A model generated the notes under the pieces. That model had not been told where the DNA came from. It searched no databases and worked only from the letters and a program-made list of their open reading frames with translations. This document shows positions 6,923-14,214 of a stretch of 19,800 nucleotides of DNA, in pieces; the stretch's first letter is position 1; every line of letters begins with the position of its first letter. The position numbers were made by a program, and so were the translations under genes. The stretch is from JBOFOR01 sp051659545 (lineage in GTDB: Bacteria > Bacillota > Clostridia > Peptostreptococcales > Peptostreptococcaceae), in assembly GCF_051659545.1 (NCBI RefSeq), contig NZ_JBOFOR010000074.1, positions 1-19,800 on the forward strand, given 5' to 3'.

Positions 6923-7003
6923 TAATAATGCAAAATGATTTCTAATATAATTATTGTATAAAATACTAGAAGTATTTAAACGAGTATTTGGAGGTGTAGT
7001 AGA

Positions 7004-7408
7004 GTGAACATATTATTTTTTTTAACACCTAAAAGTGAAGTTGCATACCTATATGAAGACTACACTATGAGGCAAGCTTTAGAAAAAATGGAATACCATA
7101 GATACTCTTCTATTCCCATAATTGATAAAGATGGGAAATATGTAGGAACAATAACAGAAGGTGATTTACTGTGGACATTAAAAAATGATTTTTCATTAGA
7201 TTTAAAGTCTGTAGAAGATGTATCTATTAGTAGTATTAAGAGAAGAAAGGACAATAGACCTGTATCTATTAATGCGAATATAGAGGATTTAATATCTAAA
7301 TCTATGAATCAAAATTTTGTACCTGTAATAGATGACCAAGAAATATTTATAGGGATAATTAAAAGAAGAGATATAATAGGATATTGTTATAATAAGTTAA
7401 AAGCCTAG
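7004..7408 (+). CDS. Two-CBS-domain protein
   Basis: The 134-residue protein consists almost entirely of a tandem CBS pair (Bateman module): first repeat about residues 13-62, with SSIPIIDKDGKYVGTITEGDLL, and second about 72-130, with FVPVIDDQEIFIGIIKRRDII. Such modules bind adenine nucleotides (AMP, ATP, SAM or c-di-AMP) and regulate partners. This protein has no attached effector domain, so it would act in trans. The start is GTG 7004, supported by GGAGGTG (6990-6996) 7 bases upstream. A terminator follows at once, and the next gene converges on it. Ligand and partner cannot be predicted. Confidence 0.9.
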   Translation: MNILFFLTPKSEVAYLYEDYTMRQALEKMEYHRYSSIPIIDKDGKYVGTITEGDLLWTLKNDFSLDLKSVEDVSISSIKRRKDNRPVSINANIEDLISKSMNQNFVPVIDDQEIFIGIIKRRDIIGYCYNKLKA

Positions 7409-7424
7409 CAAATTGCTAGGCTTT
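7400..7424. terminator. Bidirectional terminator between CBS and PPIase genes
   Basis: AAAGCCTAGCA (7400-7410) pairs perfectly with TGCTAGGCTTT (7414-7424) around a 3-base loop, with A/T-rich flanks on both sides. It overlaps the CBS gene stop codon and lies 4 bases past the PPIase stop. Confidence 0.85.
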
Positions 7425-7428
7425 ATTA

Positions 7429-8184
7429 TTAGTCATTGAATTTTACTTGACCTTCATATTTAGATTTAAGACTTTCTAATTTCTTAGAATAAACTTCGTT
7501 TTGTTTTTGATACATTAAAGTTTTTTCTATTTCATTTTTAACTTCTTCGTATTGAGAGTCTCCACCCTCTTGCTTCTCTTCTAACTTTATTAAGTGGTAT
7601 CCAAATTGAGTTTGAACAGGTCCAGTTACTTCTCCCTTGTTCATATTGAAAACAACTTCTTCAAATTCAGGAACCATTTGACCTCTAGGGAATGTACCTA
7701 AGTCACCACCAGCATCTTTAGAAGGACAAGTAGAGTGAGCTAGAGCAGCATCTTCAAAAGTTAATTCACCAGCATTTATTTTGTTTAATAAATCATTAGC
7801 TGACTCTTCAGTTTCAACTAGTATATGCTTAGCAGATGCAGTTTCAGATTTATTGAATTTACTTTTATTAGCTTCAAAGAAAGCTTCTTTTTCATCTTCA
7901 GTTAATGTAACACTTGATAAAACCTTATTTATAGAATATTGTTTTAACATATTTTCTTCAACTTTTTGTAACTCAGCTTTGAAGCTTTCATCATTATGTA
8001 ATCCTTCTTCTTTAGCCTCTATGAAGAATAATTCTTGGTTAACTAAATCTTCTAGTACTTGTTTTTTACCTTGCTCATTATTAAAATGCATAGCTTGGTA
8101 TGGGTCTAAGCTAGTTAATACATTCTCAATATCAAGATTTGTAATTTCTTTTTCACCAATTGTAGCTAAAACTTTTTTTTCCAT
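7429..8184 (-). CDS. Parvulin-type peptidylprolyl isomerase (no signal peptide)
   Basis: The 251-residue protein has an N-terminal SurA/PrsA-like helical chaperone region (about 1-112), a parvulin domain (about 115-204) and a charged helical tail. Parvulin hallmarks are visible: SAKHILV (117-123), AGGDLGTFPRGQMVPEFE (158-175) and FGYHLIKLEEK (194-204). Extracellular PrsA homologues start with a lipoprotein signal; this one begins MEKKVLATIGEKEIT and has none, so it should be a cytoplasmic foldase that isomerises prolyl bonds and assists folding. AAAGGAG precedes ATG 8184. A good sigma-A promoter lies at 8239-8267. Fold assignment is firm; clients are unknown. Confidence 0.93.
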   Translation of the reverse strand: MEKKVLATIGEKEITNLDIENVLTSLDPYQAMHFNNEQGKKQVLEDLVNQELFFIEAKEEGLHNDESFKAELQKVEENMLKQYSINKVLSSVTLTEDEKEAFFEANKSKFNKSETASAKHILVETEESANDLLNKINAGELTFEDAALAHSTCPSKDAGGDLGTFPRGQMVPEFEEVVFNMNKGEVTGPVQTQFGYHLIKLEEKQEGGDSQYEEVKNEIEKTLMYQKQNEVYSKKLESLKSKYEGQVKFND

Positions 8185-8238
8185 TATAGTAACTCCTTTA
8201 TTAATGTATTTAATTACTAATATTTTCTTTCAATTTAA

Positions 8239-8267
8239 ATAATATCAGAAAAAAAACTATATGTCTA
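8239..8267 (-). promoter_or_regulatory. Sigma-A promoter of the PPIase gene
   Basis: On the minus strand TAGACA (8267-8262) is followed after 17 bases by TATTAT (8244-8239). Each box matches consensus at five of six positions. The predicted leader is about 48 bases. Confidence 0.6.
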
Positions 8268-8311
8268 ATATTTCTAAAAAAGAGAATAAATATGCAAAAA
8301 TATTTATAAAA

Positions 8312-8731
8312 CTAATAAAGTAATGTGATGGCAAGTAGTAAAAGTGAAGAAAGTATACCCACCAGTCCTTCTTCTATTTTATATTTAAAAACTTGAATAG
8401 ATGAAATATAAAATAGAAGTAGTACAAAAATCATTTTTAAAAATAGCCAAAATATACTAGTAGTAAATATCAAGAAACTGAATAACGTAAAAATAAATGA
8501 TAGTAAAAGAGTTACTCTATATAAAATTACTATACGTTTTATTTTAGAGTTATTATTATAAAATATTGAAAATAAAATAATATAAACTGTTGCCAAAATG
8601 CTAAATATTGAAACCATAAAAAGTTCTAGTGAATGGCTAGAAACTGCAACTTTTTTATACCAAATCATTGGCCAAAAAAGCAAAACTAAAAATTTAAAGT
8701 AATTATCATAAAATTTTTCATTATTTATCAT
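8312..8731 (-). CDS. Four-helix membrane protein, unknown function
   Basis: The 139-residue protein is mostly hydrophobic. About four membrane helices can be drawn: near residues 11-28, 36-58, 66-88 and 91-112, with a possible further hydrophobic segment at 122-139 that ends the protein. Short basic loops (YKKVAV, NNSKIKR) separate them. I do not recognise a family. AAAGGTTG about 11 bases upstream of ATG 8731 is a weak ribosome binding site. It is followed on the same strand by the PPIase gene 127 bases away, which has its own promoter, so the two are probably separate units. Long T/A-rich hydrophobic frames can appear by chance, but length and start support a real gene. Confidence 0.65.
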   Translation of the reverse strand: MINNEKFYDNYFKFLVLLFWPMIWYKKVAVSSHSLELFMVSIFSILATVYIILFSIFYNNNSKIKRIVILYRVTLLLSFIFTLFSFLIFTTSIFWLFLKMIFVLLLFYISSIQVFKYKIEEGLVGILSSLLLLAITLLY

Positions 8732-8922
8732 TAATTACACAACCTTTCAAATTAGTGAATAAACAAAAGTATCTATAAATAAATTAAAGCATACTAAACT
8801 ATTAAATACTAGAATTATTATACCTATACATAAAAAATATATTATAGATTATGGACTTAACTAATATATATTATTATATACAAAAATTAATAATGTAAAA
8901 ATTTGATAAGGTGGGATGTTTT

Positions 8923-9183
8923 ATGTATAGATATTATACAAAAGGTGTATGTTCTAAATCTATAATTATGGATATAGAAGATGAGGTATTGAAAAATATT
9001 GTATTTGAAGGAGGGTGTGCAGGGAATCTAATAGGTATAAAACACTTAATAGAAGGTAAAAACATTGATGAAATTATATATATGCTTCAAGATATACCTT
9101 GCAAAGGAAGAGGTACATCATGCCCAGACCAATTATGTAAAGCACTTAAAATATACAAAAAATACGTATATGATAATGAATAA
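8923..9183 (+). CDS. Stand-alone TSCPD-domain protein (TIGR03905-like)
   Basis: The 86-residue protein carries the signature GTSCPDQL (residues 64-71) that names the TSCPD domain, plus Cys at positions 10, 32, 60, 67 and 72. TSCPD also occurs as the C-terminal domain of B12-dependent ribonucleotide reductases; small stand-alone versions like this one are common in Clostridia and have no established function. The conserved Cys suggest metal or redox chemistry. I choose ATG 8923 over the in-frame GTG 8911, because the GTG is part of the ribosome binding site AAGGTGGG (8908-8915), which lies 7 bases before ATG. The gene stands alone, facing a convergent membrane-protein gene. Confidence 0.88.
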   Translation: MYRYYTKGVCSKSIIMDIEDEVLKNIVFEGGCAGNLIGIKHLIEGKNIDEIIYMLQDIPCKGRGTSCPDQLCKALKIYKKYVYDNE

Positions 9184-9211
9184 ACAATATATCAAGTGAA
9201 TATGTAAAACA

Positions 9212-9244
9212 ATAAAAGGCCATAGAATATAAAAATTCTATGGC
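9212..9244 (-). terminator. Terminator of the downstream minus-strand membrane gene
   Basis: GCCATAGAAT (9219-9228) and ATTCTATGGC (9235-9244) form a perfect 10-base-pair stem with a 6-base loop. Only the minus strand has a T-run after it (from AAAA at 9214-9217), so it mainly serves the gene at 9287-9745, though it may also slow plus-strand transcription. Confidence 0.75.
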
Positions 9245-9286
9245 AAGTATTAAAAATATGATTATTAACTAGTAGTTAAAAATTTT

Positions 9287-9745
9287 TTATTGCTTGCTTA
9301 GTAATACAGCAACTTTAGCTTCTTGGTTATAGTAAACTTGAACTATTTGATTCTTTTTAATGTGTTCAAAATCTTCGCCACCATGAGCTATTTGTAATTT
9401 AACTGGTAATTTTCCTTGCTTTATAATAGCTATATATTCTTTTTTACCCTTTTTCTCAAGACTAATTAAATTTCCAGCATAGTTCTTAAAGTTTTTAGAA
9501 TACTTTTCACTAGCTTTTTTAATATAGAAATAAGTTCCAACTGCTATTAATAGGTTTGCCACAAGTGTTGACCACCAAGGTAACTTAGCAAAAGCCCCTA
9601 CTATAACAACAATTACCATTAAAATAATAGGTAAAATAGCTTTTCTCATGATTAACTTACCCATTATTTCGTTAGCTCTTTTTTCAGGGCCAGTCATTGT
9701 TTTTGATCTAGCAAAAGATTCTGCGAATTTGTCTTTAAAGCCCAT
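9287..9745 (-). CDS. Two-helix membrane protein, unknown function
   Basis: The 152-residue protein starts with a basic amphipathic segment (about 1-33), then has two membrane helices (about 36-54, ILPIILMVIVVIVGAFAKL, and 58-76), and ends with a soluble, Lys-rich domain of about 70 residues with beta character (KQGKLPVKLQIAHGG, KNQIVQVYYNQEAKVAVLL). Topology by the positive-inside rule puts both ends in the cytoplasm. I do not recognise the family. AGGAGG lies 7 bases before ATG 9745, a strong ribosome binding site. Its codon choice is somewhat richer in GC than neighbours, consistent with good expression. It appears monocistronic, with its own terminator. Confidence 0.85.
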   Translation of the reverse strand: MGFKDKFAESFARSKTMTGPEKRANEIMGKLIMRKAILPIILMVIVVIVGAFAKLPWWSTLVANLLIAVGTYFYIKKASEKYSKNFKNYAGNLISLEKKGKKEYIAIIKQGKLPVKLQIAHGGEDFEHIKKNQIVQVYYNQEAKVAVLLSKQ

Positions 9746-10088
9746 ATTAATCCTCCTAATTTAATAAATATTTAGTTATAATAATGTCATTATGCTTGAA
9801 ACTAAAAATTTACTATATTTATATTATGTACAAGTTTTACATTAAAATTTATATCCAAGCAAATAGAAATATATTAATTATTTTAACATAGAATCATAAA
9901 AAAGAAAATAAATGAAATTATAAAAATGAATAAATATAAAATACTTATGTACTGTAAGTGCTAACCGTAAAATCATTTTATGAGATTAAAATAAATATGA
10001 ATAAATGAAATAAGCAAAAAAGTGTAATATAATAATAGTGTTAATTAAAATATAGGGGCAAAAGTATAATCAAAAGGGGATTAATAAA
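9746..10088. other. 343-base intergenic region between divergent genes
   Basis: This AT-rich stretch separates the minus-strand membrane-protein gene from the HD-GYP gene. A TATAAT at 10028-10033 with ATGAAA 17 bases upstream (10005-10010) is a weak promoter candidate for the HD-GYP gene. I looked for a c-di-GMP or other riboswitch and saw no recognisable conserved core. Nothing else stands out. Confidence 0.6.
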
Positions 10089-11369
10089 TTGATTGAAGAT
10101 ATAATTAATGGATATGATATTTTTAGAATAAAACAATCTATGTTAAAAAAAATAGATAAAGATTTAGTAGATCATGGATTGGAGACAGCATATATTGCAT
10201 GTTTAATTGGGGAACAATTGGGATATGAAGGAAAAAAATTATGTAATCTTAGAATAGCAGCACTTATACATGATATAGGAGCATATAAAACAGAAGAAAT
10301 GAATAACTTGAAACAATTCGAAATTGTAGATACTGGAAAACATGCTATTTATGGTTATTCTATTTTAAATCAAATGAAAGAACTAAATAATATTGCACCT
10401 ATAATTTTATACCATCATCATTCTTATGATAATAGAGAAACATGTATAGATGATATTCAAATACCGGAGGAAGCTTTTATAATATCTTTAGCAGATAGAG
10501 TATCTATTTTTTGTAGACTATTAAATTATGAAGAAGATAAAATCATACAAGTAATACACAATTTAAATAAAAATTCATTTAAGCCTAAACACCTTGAAAT
10601 TTTATATGAATTAATTGATAGCAAACATGTTATAAAAAATATAACTGATAGTAGCTATAAAAAAGAAATTAACAAAACAATAAAAGAATCTAAGCTTGGT
10701 TTAAGCATCATGAGGGAGTTTCTTATTTTCTTACCTTTAGCTATAGATTTTTTTAGCTTTGAAACATCTCTACATACAGTAAGTATATCTTCTATGGCAA
10801 GTAAAATATGTGAAAAAATGAATTTAGCCCCAATCTATAAAAGAAAGATTGAAGTAGGAGCATATTTACATGACTTGGGAAAAGTATGCATGCCTACAAA
10901 AATATTACATAAGCAAGATAGGTTGACAGAAGAAGAGTTTTATATAATGAAGAAACATGTAACTTATACTAGAGAAATTTTAATAGAATCAAAAATAGAA
11001 AAAGAGTTGGTAGACTTAGCGTGTAATCATCATGAAAAGTTAGATGGAACAGGATATGATAGAGGTTTAAAGGAAGAGGAATTAAGCATAGGAGATAGAA
11101 TAATTAGTATAAGCGATATATTTTGTGCATTAACAGAAAAAAGAAAGTACAAAGATTCTTTTGATAAAAATAAAGTTTTGGGCATACTTTTTGATATGGC
11201 AAATAAAAATCAGATTGATAGGTCTATTGTAAATTTAATTAATGAAAACTATGAAGAAATTTTTGAAACAGTAGCTAATACTAAAAGGGATTACAATAAC
11301 ACTTTAAAAGATATATTAAAAGATTATAGTTATATATTAGAAAAAAATATTAATTTAAATATACTTTAG
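10089..11369 (+). CDS. Tandem HD / HD-GYP domain protein
   Basis: The 426-residue cytoplasmic protein holds two HD-superfamily domains. The first (about 20-180) has H29, H61-D62 in LIHDIG, H85, H109-H111 and D136 in ADRVSIF. The second (about 220-400) follows the HD-GYP layout: H229, H261-D262 in YLHDLGKV, H290, NHHEKLDGTGYDRGL (313-327) and D343 in ISDIFCALTE. HD-GYP proteins hydrolyse cyclic dinucleotides, mostly c-di-GMP. Here the naming motif reads GYD instead of GYP, while all metal-binding His/Asp positions are kept, so activity is likely. No sensor domain is attached. The start is TTG 10089, with AAAAGGGGA about 9 bases upstream; ATG at residue 18 would cut into the first domain. It lies 14 bases before the Gfo/Idh/MocA gene and surely shares its transcript. 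Confidence 0.85.
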   Translation: MIEDIINGYDIFRIKQSMLKKIDKDLVDHGLETAYIACLIGEQLGYEGKKLCNLRIAALIHDIGAYKTEEMNNLKQFEIVDTGKHAIYGYSILNQMKELNNIAPIILYHHHSYDNRETCIDDIQIPEEAFIISLADRVSIFCRLLNYEEDKIIQVIHNLNKNSFKPKHLEILYELIDSKHVIKNITDSSYKKEINKTIKESKLGLSIMREFLIFLPLAIDFFSFETSLHTVSISSMASKICEKMNLAPIYKRKIEVGAYLHDLGKVCMPTKILHKQDRLTEEEFYIMKKHVTYTREILIESKIEKELVDLACNHHEKLDGTGYDRGLKEEELSIGDRIISISDIFCALTEKRKYKDSFDKNKVLGILFDMANKNQIDRSIVNLINENYEEIFETVANTKRDYNNTLKDILKDYSYILEKNINLNIL

Positions 11370-11383
11370 AAAAGGTGGAATTT

Positions 11384-12664
11384 ATGGGGAAAATAAGAAT
11401 AGGTATAATAGGTGCAGGTTTAAGGGGAACATATGAATATGCATCATATTTAAGTGAGCATATGGATAATTGTGAAATAGTATCTGTTGTAGAAAAAAGA
11501 AAAGGAAGAAGAGAGGTATTTAAACAAAAATACAATATAAAAGAAGAATATGTATTTGAGAACATAGAAGAATTTTTAAAACAAGATAAAATTGTAGACG
11601 GAGTAATAATTACTAGTGGTGATGATAGACATTATGAACATGCAAAAGCATTACTTGAAAAAGGATACAATATACTTTTAGAAACACCAATAACTAATAC
11701 TTTAGATAGATTAGTACACTTAAATGATATATGTGAAGAATATAAGGATAAAGTTTTTATGGCTTCAAATTTATTAAGATATAATTCTGTTTTAGCTAAG
11801 TTAAAAGAAATAATAGACAGTAAAGAATTAGGAGAATTAATAAATATTCAATATAGCAATAAAATAGGATATTGGAAATTTGCACATGATTATGTAAGAG
11901 GAAATTGGAGAAATTCAAGTGATACAAGTCCTCTTATATTAAATAAGGGATGTAGTGATATAGATGTATTGTTACATTTAATAGGCAGTAAATGTAAAAA
12001 AGTAGCTTCATTTGGAGATTTAAAACATATAACTAATGAAAAATTTAAATTGAATATGAGTGAAAGTTGTATGGGCTGTAGTATTGAGATAGAATGTCCT
12101 TATTCAGCTAAAAAAATATATTTACAAGATAATAAAAAGGAAAATTACGCAGTGCATATAGATCCTACAGAAGAAAATTTATTAAATATATTAGCTGAAG
12201 GACCTTATGGAAGATGTATTTATAGATGTGATAACAATGTTGTAGATCATATGATTAATATATTAGAATTTGAAAATGGAGTAAAGGCTACATTAAACTT
12301 GTATGCATTTGCTAAAGAAAGTGAAATATGTATAAATTTAATGTTTAGCCATGGAGAAGTAGTAGCAAGTCTTTTAAAAGAAGAAATTATTATAAGGAAA
12401 TTTATTGATGAAAAGGACAATATAGTAAATCTAAAATCTGATAATAAAGAAAAAGAGGAGCATAAAATTATAAAAGATTTTATTAAATTAATATCAGAGA
12501 AAGATTTTACAGAAAATAAATCTACTTCAAAATCAACAATAGAGAGTCATTATATTGCATTTGCACTAGAGTATTCAAGAGTTAGTGAAGAAGTGGTATA
12601 TGTAGATGACTTTTTTGAAACTGCTATTAATATGACTAGGGAAATAGAGCTAGCATTATTATAA
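11384..12664 (+). CDS. Gfo/Idh/MocA-family protein lacking usual catalytic residues
   Basis: The 426-residue protein has an N-terminal NAD(P)-binding Rossmann fold with GIIGAGLRG (residues 7-15) and the C-terminal alpha/beta domain of the family (HDYVRGNWRN, GCSDIDVLLHLIG). The usual EKP motif reads ETP (100-102), so the catalytic Lys is Thr, and the His of the usual CHD(M/I)D motif is Ser191. Cys229, Cys232 and Cys238 (CMGC...CPYSAKKIYL) form the Cys cluster seen in one branch of the family. A substrate-binding or regulatory role, or different chemistry, is therefore possible. I choose ATG 11384 over in-frame GTG 11375, because GTG belongs to the ribosome binding site AAAGGTGG (11371-11378). 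Fold is certain; substrate unknown. It follows the HD-GYP gene by 14 bases. Confidence 0.88.
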   Translation: MGKIRIGIIGAGLRGTYEYASYLSEHMDNCEIVSVVEKRKGRREVFKQKYNIKEEYVFENIEEFLKQDKIVDGVIITSGDDRHYEHAKALLEKGYNILLETPITNTLDRLVHLNDICEEYKDKVFMASNLLRYNSVLAKLKEIIDSKELGELINIQYSNKIGYWKFAHDYVRGNWRNSSDTSPLILNKGCSDIDVLLHLIGSKCKKVASFGDLKHITNEKFKLNMSESCMGCSIEIECPYSAKKIYLQDNKKENYAVHIDPTEENLLNILAEGPYGRCIYRCDNNVVDHMINILEFENGVKATLNLYAFAKESEICINLMFSHGEVVASLLKEEIIIRKFIDEKDNIVNLKSDNKEKEEHKIIKDFIKLISEKDFTENKSTSKSTIESHYIAFALEYSRVSEEVVYVDDFFETAINMTREIELALL

Positions 12665-12738
12665 AATTTGTTGAGTTTATCCTATTAATGGTTTTGTACA
12701 TTGCTTAAAAAAAGTATGGTATCTATTCATGATAAATA

Positions 12739-12747
12739 TGATATAAT
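12739..12747 (+). promoter_or_regulatory. Extended -10 promoter of the DUF3867-like gene
   Basis: TGATATAAT matches the extended -10 pattern TGnTATAAT exactly. No good -35 lies 17 bases upstream, which is usual for extended -10 promoters. Transcription would start near 12754, about 30 bases before ATG 12784. Confidence 0.55.
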
Positions 12748-12783
12748 CTTATACAAGGAAAGGTTTAACTAGGAGGAATAGAT

Positions 12784-13392
12784 ATGTCTGATGATAGAAT
12801 AATTGATTTTAATGATTTAAAAAATAAAGTTAAAGATAGTGATGTAGATAAGTTTGAACAATATATATACAACTTGTATTTTTCTGTTATGGATGGAAGT
12901 ATGACCATGGTTGAGTTCTCCCAAAAGATATTTGATTATATGAGAGAGAATAATATATCTCAAGAAAAATTTATGAATATACAAAAGAAATTTATGGAAC
13001 GATATGGAATGGATTCAGAAGAAGTTGAAAAGCAACTTAAAAATCTTGGAATAGATCCATTAAATCCTAATTTTAGTAATATAAATTTAAATAATATAAA
13101 AGATATAAACAATTCAAAGAATGAAGAGTTTGAATCTATTAAAAAAAATACAGGTTTTTATGAAAAATATGGACATAAGATACAACCCAAAAATTGCACA
13201 ACTACATTTATAAAAAATGACATAAACGATATAGAGATTATAATAGATCAAGAAAAAGTAACTCTTTGTAGTATCAAAAAAATAAATCTTATGGATGCAG
13301 AATTAAATGAATTTTTATTAGCATACAAGAATATGTTTAATAAAAAAATAAGAGTAGTTTTATGTGAAAACTACAGTGACTACGATTACTAA
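12784..13392 (+). CDS. DUF3867-like protein of unknown function
   Basis: The 202-residue, Asn/Asp/Lys-rich soluble protein opens with RIIDFNDLKNKVKDSDVDKFE and has a helical N-terminal half (1-100), including NNISQEKFMNIQKKFMERYGM, then an Asn-rich linker (about 95-125) and a beta-rich C-terminal half with NDIEIIIDQEKVTL. From memory this arrangement matches DUF3867, a family largely confined to Clostridia with no known function; that label needs a profile search. There is no signal peptide or membrane segment. AGGAGG (12771-12776) gives a strong start at ATG 12784. It has its own promoter and a bidirectional terminator, so it is monocistronic. Confidence 0.8.
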   Translation: MSDDRIIDFNDLKNKVKDSDVDKFEQYIYNLYFSVMDGSMTMVEFSQKIFDYMRENNISQEKFMNIQKKFMERYGMDSEEVEKQLKNLGIDPLNPNFSNINLNNIKDINNSKNEEFESIKKNTGFYEKYGHKIQPKNCTTTFIKNDINDIEIIIDQEKVTLCSIKKINLMDAELNEFLLAYKNMFNKKIRVVLCENYSDYDY

Positions 13393-13400
13393 AAAAATAT

Positions 13401-13448
13401 AAAAGCTAGAAAATTTACATTATTAAGAGTAAATTTTCTAGCTTTTTT
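13401..13448. terminator. Long bidirectional terminator
   Basis: AAAAGCTAGAAAATTTAC (13401-13418) and GTAAATTTTCTAGCTTTT (13429-13446) form a perfect 18-base-pair stem with a 10-base loop, flanked by T-runs on both strands. It serves the DUF3867-like gene (plus) and the nicotinamidase-like gene (minus). Confidence 0.9.
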
Positions 13449-13469
13449 ACGTTTAAGTAAATTATATTA
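13443..13469. repeat. Third copy of the post-terminator repeat
   Basis: TTTTTTACGTTTAAGTAAATTATATTA matches the 6731-6757 copy at 24 of 27 positions. As there, it starts in the T-run of a terminator hairpin. Its right end contains the stop codon of the minus-strand gene, so the repeat overlaps coding sequence by a few bases. Confidence 0.5.
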
Positions 13470-14097
13470 TATCTTTTACAACTTTAATTCCGTTTTGTAA
13501 CATACTATTTAAAAATACAATATTTAAGAGTTCAGCAGGATGAACTCCTGGTATATCATATGTATCAACTAAATTCATAGGAACTATTACATTTTTATTC
13601 ATATTATGTTGGTTAAAATATGATTTTAAAGTTATTGCAAATTGATAGATACAAATATCAGTGCAGTCTCCAACTATAATAATATTTTCTATAGTATCAA
13701 AATCAATCTTATCTAATGCAAAAAAACCATTAGTAGAGTTTTTAGGAATAACTTGTATATTATCAATTAACTTAAGTTCATCTACTATTTCGCTTTCAAT
13801 ATGATTTTCTAAACAATGAGAAGGATAGCTTTTTAGTTCAAGAGAATCAGCAGTATGAGTATCTGTGAAGGCAATAATACTATTTACTTCCTTAGCTAAA
13901 GGTTTTACAAAGTTAAATATTGGGTTTATTAAAGATTCGACCCTAGGAGAATACAATGCTCCGTTTCTTGCAAATCCATTGTTCATATCTACTATAAAAA
14001 TATCTGTACTTTTCAAATTTAAGCTAGAAATACTTTCTGTAGGTAAAGTATCTAGGTTGACTTTTAATGCCTGCAATTCATTTAATAAATTTTCCAT
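13462..14097 (-). CDS. Isochorismatase-fold cysteine hydrolase, nicotinamidase-like
   Basis: The 211-residue protein carries the Cys-hydrolase triad: D37 in IVDMNNGF, K119 in VIPKNSTNGFFA and C149 in GDCTDICIYQ. It also has the metal-site residues typical of nicotinamidases, D79 and H81 in DTHTADS and H94 in YPSHCLENH. Nicotinamidases convert nicotinamide to nicotinate for NAD salvage; this is the best functional guess, though other isochorismatase-fold amidases remain possible. The N-terminal 25 residues are an extension relative to the core fold. ATG 14097 is preceded by GGGGGT, a passable ribosome binding site. A promoter with overlapping inverted repeat lies just upstream, suggesting regulation. 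Confidence 0.85.
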   Translation of the reverse strand: MENLLNELQALKVNLDTLPTESISSLNLKSTDIFIVDMNNGFARNGALYSPRVESLINPIFNFVKPLAKEVNSIIAFTDTHTADSLELKSYPSHCLENHIESEIVDELKLIDNIQVIPKNSTNGFFALDKIDFDTIENIIIVGDCTDICIYQFAITLKSYFNQHNMNKNVIVPMNLVDTYDIPGVHPAELLNIVFLNSMLQNGIKVVKDII

Positions 14098-14112
14098 TTG
14101 TAAATACCCCCA

Positions 14113-14139
14113 GTAATATCTTTTATATAAATGATATTA
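14113..14139. promoter_or_regulatory. Inverted repeat overlapping the -10 box (operator candidate)
   Basis: TAATATC (14113-14119) and GATATTA (14133-14139) are perfect 7-base inverted repeats 13 bases apart; the right arm covers the -10 box of the nicotinamidase-like gene. It could be an operator or a leader hairpin. Confidence 0.35.
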
Positions 14140-14162
14140 CAAAACAATTACTTTAAAGTCAA
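14134..14162 (-). promoter_or_regulatory. Sigma-A promoter of the nicotinamidase-like gene
   Basis: On the minus strand TTGACT (14162-14157) is followed after 17 bases by TAATAT (14139-14134). Just upstream, GTCTTTAC and GTCTTGAC form an imperfect direct repeat with 12-base periodicity, the second copy overlapping the -35 box. Confidence 0.55.
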
Positions 14163-14181
14163 GACTAGTGTAAAGACAAAG

Positions 14182-14214
14182 AAAAACTACCTTAAAATAT
14201 TTAAAGTAGTTTTT
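14182..14214 (-). terminator. Terminator downstream of the YjiH-family gene
   Basis: AAACTAC (14184-14190) pairs with GTAGTTT (14206-14212), with further TTAAA/TTTAA pairing inside and one mismatch. T-runs occur on both strands. It would end the minus-strand transporter transcript about 90 bases past its stop codon. Confidence 0.6.

Noticed and set aside
7781..8242. Long plus-strand open frame (about 153 codons) opposite the PPIase gene
   Set aside because: It is antisense to a gene with firm domain evidence, is rich in Ser/Phe/Leu as expected of a reverse frame, and has no good ribosome binding site.
9926..9964. Mini open frame ending in Cys-Lys-Cys in the 9746-10088 spacer
   Set aside because: It has only 12 codons and no ribosome binding site.
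9746..10088. Possible c-di-GMP riboswitch ahead of the HD-GYP gene
   Set aside because: I could not find the conserved core sequences of either c-di-GMP riboswitch class.
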